Source of the DNA: WHSW01 sp963767285
GTDB lineage: Bacteria > Actinomycetota > Thermoleophilia > Solirubrobacterales > 70-9
Direction of reading: 5' to 3'
NCBI GenBank assembly: GCA_963767285.1
Contig: CAVYDJ010000003.1
Coordinates: 461,476 to 525,475 of the forward strand
Length of the DNA stretch: 64,000 bases
Positions 59,200-64,000 of this stretch are shown here, one piece after another. The notes beneath the pieces were generated by a model that worked only from the letters and a program-made list of their open reading frames with translations, was not told where the DNA came from and did not search any database. The position numbers and the translations under genes are program-made. Numbering within the stretch: the stretch's first letter is position 1; each line of letters starts with the position of its first letter.

Positions 59200-60308
59200 G
59201 AGCCCCGATCCGCTGGATCGAATTCGTTGACGGCGTCGACCACCTCAGCGATCGATTCCTCAGCCATGCCGACGAACAGCGGCAGTGAGATTACGGAGCG
59301 CGACGCTACCTCGGTCTCGGGCAGGGAACCCGCCACGCAGACCTTCGCGTAACCAGGTTGCAGGTGGACCGGGACCGCGTAGTGGATCGCTGCCCCGATC
59401 CCGCGTGCGCCCAGGACCTCAATCAGTCGATCGCGCTGTGGTATCCGAACAACGTACAGATGGTACGCGTGTTGGACACCGAGACGCGCCTCCGGCAGGC
59501 GTAGATGAGGATTGTCTAACCCGTCCGCGTAAGCCGCCGCGATCTCCCGCCGGCGGGAGATCATGTGGGGCAGATGACGCAGCTTCACTCGGAGAACGGC
59601 CGCCTGCAATTCGTCGAGCCTCGAGTTCCATCCGAGCTCCTCGCTGACCTGTGGAGTGCGCCAGCCATATTGGCGGAGGGCGACCAACCGGTCGGCCACC
59701 TCAGGCGTGGACGTGACGACCGCCCCGGCGTCGCCAAGCGCCGCCAGGTTCTTGGTGGGATAGAAGCTGAACGCGGCCGTCGCCGATCCCGATCCGACAT
59801 GGTGGCCATCGATGCGCGTTCCATGAGCTTGGGCGCAGTCTTCGATCACCACCAACCCATGCTTCTCGGCCACCGTCTGCACGACCGAGATCGCAGCCCC
59901 ACCGCCGTACAAATGGACCGGGACGATCGCCCGTGTCCGCGGCGTGATTGCGGCCTCGATGCTGTTGGCGTTGATAGTTAGCGTCGCCTCCTCTACGTCG
60001 ACGAGCACTGGCACAGCTCCTGCGCGCAGGATGGCCGCCACTGTGGCTCCCGCCGTATGGCTGACCGTGATCACCTCGTCACCTGGGTCCACGCCGTTGG
60101 CGCGCAGCGCCAGAGTGAGCGCGTCGGTCCCCGAGGCGACGCCCACCGCGAAATCGCATCCGACGTAAGCGGCGAACTCGCGCTCGAACCCGGCCACCTC
60201 GCGGCCGAGCACATACGACCCGCTCGAGATCGTGCGCGAGATTGCGGCATCGAGCTCCTCACGGATCAACTCGTTCTCCGAACCCGGACTGGCGAACGGG
60301 ATGTTCAC
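59196..60308 (-). CDS. DegT/DnrJ/EryC1/StrS-family sugar aminotransferase
   Basis: The protein has 370 residues from GTG 60308 (MNIPFASPGSENELI). GSYVLGREVAGFEREFAAYVG, VASGTDALTLALRANGVDPGDEVITVSHTAGATV, VHLYGGG and VVIEDCAQAHG precede the PLP-lysine in FSFYPTKNLAALGDAGAVVT. GWNSRLDELQAAVLRVKL and QHAYHLYVVRI complete the family. It makes an amino sugar from a keto sugar nucleotide. GTGA overlap with the upstream epimerase suggests they act in sequence. Confidence 0.95.
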   Translation of the reverse strand: MNIPFASPGSENELIREELDAAISRTISSGSYVLGREVAGFEREFAAYVGCDFAVGVASGTDALTLALRANGVDPGDEVITVSHTAGATVAAILRAGAVPVLVDVEEATLTINANSIEAAITPRTRAIVPVHLYGGGAAISVVQTVAEKHGLVVIEDCAQAHGTRIDGHHVGSGSATAAFSFYPTKNLAALGDAGAVVTSTPEVADRLVALRQYGWRTPQVSEELGWNSRLDELQAAVLRVKLRHLPHMISRRREIAAAYADGLDNPHLRLPEARLGVQHAYHLYVVRIPQRDRLIEVLGARGIGAAIHYAVPVHLQPGYAKVCVAGSLPETEVASRSVISLPLFVGMAEESIAEVVDAVNEFDPADRGS

Positions 60309-61306
60309 TCGAAGTACTCGGCCCCGCGAGCGCGGTAATACTCGAGCGTCTGGGTCAGCCCCTGGCGTAGATCGACCCGAGGCTCCCATCCCAGGAGTTC
60401 CCGGGCGGCGGAGTCGTCGGAGTAATAGTCGCCGATATCGATCGCCTTCAGATCCTCCGGAAACGGGATCGACTTGACTGTGCCACCGCGATTACAGCTC
60501 ACCAGTAGATCCGCCAACTCGCGGAGCGAGACGCGCTCAGCGCCGCCGATGTTCAGGGCCGAGCCGATCGCGGCCTCCTCTTGGGCGGCGAGCAGGAAAG
60601 CGTCGACCACGTCGTCAACGTAGACCAGGTCCCGCACCTGGCTGCCGTCGCCGTAAACCGTGATCGGCACGTCAGTGAGTACGTTCTTGATCCAGATCCC
60701 GACGAAGGTCTGACGGGCGTCCTTGATCCGCATACCGGGGCCATAGGTGTTCGTCAGCCGCAGGACGCTGGTGTTGATCCCGTGCGCGGAGTGGTAGACG
60801 AGGTGGTAATGCTCGCCGGCCACCTTGTTGACCCCGTTGACATCGACTGGCGCGATCGGGTGGCGCTCGTCGACCGGCAGATACTGCGGGCGACCGTAGA
60901 TCTGGCGGGTACTGGCAAAGACAACACGGACCGCAGGGTTGTGGCGTCTGCAGGCCTCGAGTATGGACAGTTGCGCTCGGGCGTTGATCTCTAGATCTGG
61001 GTAGGGGTCGACCATCGAGTCGAGGTGGCTGGTCTGCCCCGCCAAGTTGAAGAGGACGTCCGCTCCCTTGATCAGGTACTCCATGCTGTGTACGTCGCGC
61101 ACGTCGGCGACGTTGAAACGCACCAAGTCCTCGAAGTCGGCGATGTTCGCCAGATTGCCGCCATATTCCGGGATCAGGCTGTCGACGAGGACGACGTCCG
61201 CCCCTCCGGTGGCGAGGCGTCGGCCCAGATTTGAGCCAATGAACCCGGCGCCACCGGTTATCACCACCCGCGCGCCGGAGAAACTTGACGGATCCACGGA
61301 CGTCAT
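60305..61306 (-). CDS. NAD-dependent sugar-nucleotide epimerase/dehydratase (extended SDR)
   Basis: The protein has 333 residues. The NAD-binding loop is VVITGGAGFIGSNLGRRLA. DVLFNLAGQTSHLDSMVDPY and VFASTRQIYGRP are usual, with the catalytic region PVDVNGVNKVAGEHYHLVY. Here the YxxxK tyrosine is Asn (NGVNK), a variant I recall from one subgroup of sugar SDRs. NTYGPGMR and DGSQVRDLVYVDDVVDAFLLA bind the sugar nucleotide. The gene is fused by overlap (ATGA) to the glycosyltransferase locus upstream and (GTGA) to the aminotransferase downstream. Confidence 0.92.
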   Translation of the reverse strand: MTSVDPSSFSGARVVITGGAGFIGSNLGRRLATGGADVVLVDSLIPEYGGNLANIADFEDLVRFNVADVRDVHSMEYLIKGADVLFNLAGQTSHLDSMVDPYPDLEINARAQLSILEACRRHNPAVRVVFASTRQIYGRPQYLPVDERHPIAPVDVNGVNKVAGEHYHLVYHSAHGINTSVLRLTNTYGPGMRIKDARQTFVGIWIKNVLTDVPITVYGDGSQVRDLVYVDDVVDAFLLAAQEEAAIGSALNIGGAERVSLRELADLLVSCNRGGTVKSIPFPEDLKAIDIGDYYSDDSAARELLGWEPRVDLRQGLTQTLEYYRARGAEYFE

Positions 61307-62481
61307 CCGATCCCGCTCCCGTTCGATGCCAGGCTGCTCCGGGGTCCACGCTCGGGCTGCGAGACCGTGCCGTTCAGTGCATGGTGGACGGCAGAACCGA
61401 ACGCCTCCACCATGCGCGGGTAGTCGAAGTCACTTACGTCTTCGCGCGCCTGCTCTCCGAGCTCTCGGGCGTGTTCCTCGTCCCCGGCCAACTCCGTGAT
61501 CGCGCGTGCCAGCGCGTCAGGATCGCGTTCCGGCACGATGAGGCCGTTCCTGCCGTCGACCACGAGTTCCCCCGCCGCAGCGCCGACCGCGTCTGTCGCC
61601 GATTGCTCGGCACCCCGGCGGCCATCGCCTCGTTGACCACCAGGCCCCAGGTCTCGCGGAACCGGCGGGTGGTCACGGCAGGGAGGACGAAGCAACGAGC
61701 CCGTGCGGAACTCGTTGGAGATTTCGCTGTGGGCAATCCGCTCCCGGGACCGCGATCCGCGGATCTGATGCGGCTCGGGCCCTCACCCGCGGTTCCAGCG
61801 ACCCGCCGGCCCACGAGCCGAAAACGGGTCTTGTCACCGGGAGGCAAGTGCGGAGTACGCGTCGAGTAGGTAATCGAGCCTTCTTGTGCTCCCTCGACTG
61901 GCCGACGACAGGGCACCGGCGCGGTCAGTCGGCACACGCTCGATGGCTGCCGAACGGCGACGTCTCAATCGCTTGGCCGGCGATCTGAGTCTTCGCTCGG
62001 TCGACACCGGTCACCTCCTCGGGTCAGCGGTTGACGTGCTCCCGTAGGTGACGATGCGCGTCAGCCCCCACCATAGATGCGAATCCCACCAGCGGGACGG
62101 ATGCCGCTCTTTCGGGTCAGATTCGTCTCCGGGTGGTGACGGTGCCAGTCCAGGGCGCGACGGAAGTTCCGCGTCTGCGGGCGAGGCAGTACCGGATACA
62201 GCAGCATCAGGCGTCCGTTGATGCATTGACGACAACGTCATAGCGCTCGTAGACTGAGTTCCTTCTGGAGGCCGATGAGGATCATCGATGCTCGGCGATC
62301 CGCCTTGGTCTCGCGGATCGGGAGCCCCGGGCTCATGGTCGATCGAGGAGCCCAGGTCGCGCTTCCTCACCGCGTGAGAAGAAGTAGAAGGTGGTGTCGA
62401 AGCGCCGGGCCAGCTGCTCGTAGAGCGGACGCCGGTCATACGGGCAGAGATCGTGATGAACGCAATCCTCGGTTCAGTCAC
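61303..62481 (-). pseudogene. Family 4 glycosyltransferase, broken by several frameshifts
   Basis: The locus has the length of a normal GT4 (~390 residues). It begins with MTEPRIAFITIS (GTG 62481), and after a shift continues YDRRPLYEQLARRFDTTFYFF in another frame. Near 61600-61700 ARCFVLPAVTTRRFRETWGLVVNEAMAAGVP is read in one frame and TDAVGAAAGELVVDGRNGLIVPERDPDALARAI in the next. The C-terminus (stop 61303) overlaps the epimerase ATG. The donor-site E(x7)E region is preserved. Either a decayed gene or sequencing/assembly errors. Confidence 0.75.
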
Positions 62482-63367
62482 TCGACGGCGCTACCGGTCC
62501 GCGGTCTCCCTGCTTCGAGTGGCTGGGCCAGCCATGACGGAGGAATGATCGCTTGCTCGGAGTCTGGGGCACCGCTACCGCCATGGGGTCGGGTAGACGA
62601 CTGGGGCGCCACCGCCCGACGCGATGACCGCCGCCCACCAGGAGAACGTGCTGCGGGAGATAACGAGCGCTCTGCAGGCCGCCAGGTCCGCGAGGTGCTG
62701 GATGGGGGACCCCTGCGCGGCAACCTCGAACGGACGACCGAGCTTGAGCTCGCTCGCACCAGGCAGGGTCGTCGGACCAAACCCGTACGGGGACCTCATC
62801 ACCGGTCTCACCGATGCTCGATCAGCCGATTGAGGCCCGCGCCGAACCACGCTGGATCGACACGGGAGTCGGTCGCGAGGATGTCGCGCCGCCGGACATG
62901 AACCCCGATCGGACCGGCTCGGGCAGGATCGACGAGCGTCGCCAAGTCAGTCGCGAGCTTCTGGGATCAGTGGCTCAGCGTACGTGAGCCGCTGCCGGTA
63001 GCCGAACCACCAGGCCGGACGTGGGACACCGGCAGCAAGCGCCCCCATGGCCGTGAAGTCGCAAACGACCCGACGAGGGCCGCGCGCGATTCGAATCAAC
63101 CGACCCATTCGCCTTGCGCGTCCCATCGGTGTCGGACGTGGCGGCTGGCGTTGACCAAACGCTCGCCGATCAGCTTCGAGGCCGGGAGGCTGAGCACGTC
63201 AGGCTTGATCCCTCGGTGCGCTGAGACGTCGTACCAAGCTTCGCGTCCGGTTTGTCGCTGGAGCGCACGGGCGAAGCGATCTGAAAGAGCTGATTCCCGA
63301 GGCCGCCTAGCAGCGCGACGACGTCGCGGCTGGCTCCGACCCGATCTCCCGCCGTCACCGCGGCCAC
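62478..63367 (-). pseudogene. GT11 alpha-1,2-fucosyltransferase-like gene, broken by frameshifts
   Basis: The N-terminal VVALLGGLGNQLFQI (GGLGNQLFQ is the GT11 signature) is followed in another frame by FARALQRQTGREAWYDVSAHRGIKPDVLSLP. The C-terminal part has ADLAACRALVISRSTFSWWAA, the second GT11 signature, and then IIPPSWLAQPLEAGRP. The stop at 62478 overlaps the GT4 start by four bases, as in an intact operon. Total size fits a ~290-residue enzyme that adds fucose from GDP-fucose. At least three frame changes are seen. Confidence 0.75.
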
Positions 63368-64000
63368 TCCCGAGCAAGCCTGTGCCAGGGGTCCTCGTGG
63401 AGACCATCAAGCAACTGCCGATCTACGGCAGCCAGCATGAACCGCGCGGCAGCCCGATGGCTCATCCGCTCACGAGCCCAATGATGAGCCGCGAGTCCCA
63501 GTTCGAGGATCTCGTCTTCGGGCGCGGCGGCGAGCGTCTTAACGCGTTCGACGACGCCGGCCACCGATGGCTCAACGAACAGTCCGGCTTCATGGCCTGG
63601 AACCCAGTCGAAGCCGGGGTGACCTGTGGTCACGTGGACGCGGCCGGCAACCATGCTGATCGGAAGACGGTCGGACGCGTAGCTCTCGTGGCGCGGGAAG
63701 TGGTCCCAGTTAACCGACATCAGTCCCTCGCGGATCGCCGTTGTCTGCTCGGCGAAAGGCAACAGCCCCTTAGCCCCACGGCCTGACCAGCCGAATCCGT
63801 CAGAGGGCTAGGCGCAACTCGTCGACACGCTGGAGTCTCCGAACGAGCGACGCCCGTTGAGTCGCTCCGGGCAACCGTGATATACGGCCCCAACGGGCCA
63901 ACCCGCTGCCGATCATCACCGCGTCATAGCGGGGCCGGGTCCCATTCGAGGGGCGGATCCGACTCGGCGGTAGCGAAGAGGACCTGGCAATAGGTGTGAG
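63355..64000 (-). pseudogene. Glycosyltransferase-like gene, frameshifted, partial at right edge
   Basis: A 135-residue frame (63355-63762) reads PFAEQTTAIREGLMSVNWDHFPRHESYASDRLPISMVAGRVHVTTGHPGFDWVPGHEAGLFVEPSVAGVVERV, the C-terminal part of a GT-B enzyme (GLFV...V.ERV). Further upstream, other frames give YDAVMIGSGLARWGRISRLPGATQRASLVRRLQ, so the same gene probably continues past 63850 with shifts in frame. The beginning is outside the window. Confidence 0.55.

Noticed and set aside
62275..62901. Plus-strand frame of 208 residues at the right end
   Set aside because: It is opposite to the broken GT11 and GT4 genes, whose motifs are recognisable on the minus strand; the plus frame has none.

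Overview
The window is high-GC DNA with many GTG starts, short 4-base ATGA/GTGA gene overlaps, a Tat-exported PhoX-like protein, large secreted beta-propeller and Ig-like proteins, and LuxR-type AAA regulators. This combination suggests an actinobacterium, most likely of the Thermoleophilia/Solirubrobacterales type. The assignment is inferred from protein style and not from a marker gene.

Layout. (1) 1-4725, minus strand: a lasso-peptide locus in the order B1 (PqqD-like), K (HprK-like kinase), B2 (transglutaminase-like protease), C (asparagine-synthetase-like cyclase), a 43-residue precursor A that is easily missed because of its size, and a nucleotidyltransferase that runs off the left edge. 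The precursor ends in Ser, which fits C-terminal Ser phosphorylation by the kinase. (2) 4778-8937: three tandem paralogues of an unrecognised secreted family sharing a CYFPSSFFC or CYFASSFFC motif, plus a 26-bp scrap of a fourth copy at 9020-9045. (3) 9059-29498: a large surface-glycan locus. It holds a Wzy-like ligase/polymerase, a Wzz-like chain-length protein, an ABC-2 exporter pair, a polyprenyl-phosphate sugar transferase, a hexapeptide acyltransferase, a Wzx-like flippase, five glycosyltransferases, six methyltransferases and three sulfotransferases. Several convergent pairs overlap at their ends. (4) 29554-33168: an oligopeptide-type ABC importer (two permeases and a lipoprotein). (5) 33474-36502: a large AAA/LuxR regulator interrupted by an apparent 1-base frameshift, with a second HTH at its C-terminus. 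(6) 36510-51231: secreted proteins (seven-repeat propeller with type-3 repeats, HENGH metalloprotease-like protein, PhoX-like protein, PQQ-type sugar dehydrogenase), a GGDEF protein, an esterase, a toxin-antitoxin-like pair with a perfect palindrome at its start, tRNA-Thr(GGT) and an ABC exporter. (7) 51286-53238: a secreted beta-helix protein. (8) 53440-64000: a second glycan island with three FkbM methyltransferases, other methyltransferases, a glycosyltransferase, a DegT aminotransferase, an SDR epimerase and a GT4, a GT11 fucosyltransferase-like gene and another glycosyltransferase. The last three are broken by many frameshifts.

How it fits together: the two glycan regions would build and decorate (methylate, sulfate, acylate) a surface polymer. 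The lasso locus would make a threaded peptide that is phosphorylated and perhaps further modified. The density of frameshifts from about 61.3 kb to the right edge looks more like poor sequence near a contig end than simple gene decay, but that cannot be settled from the sequence alone.
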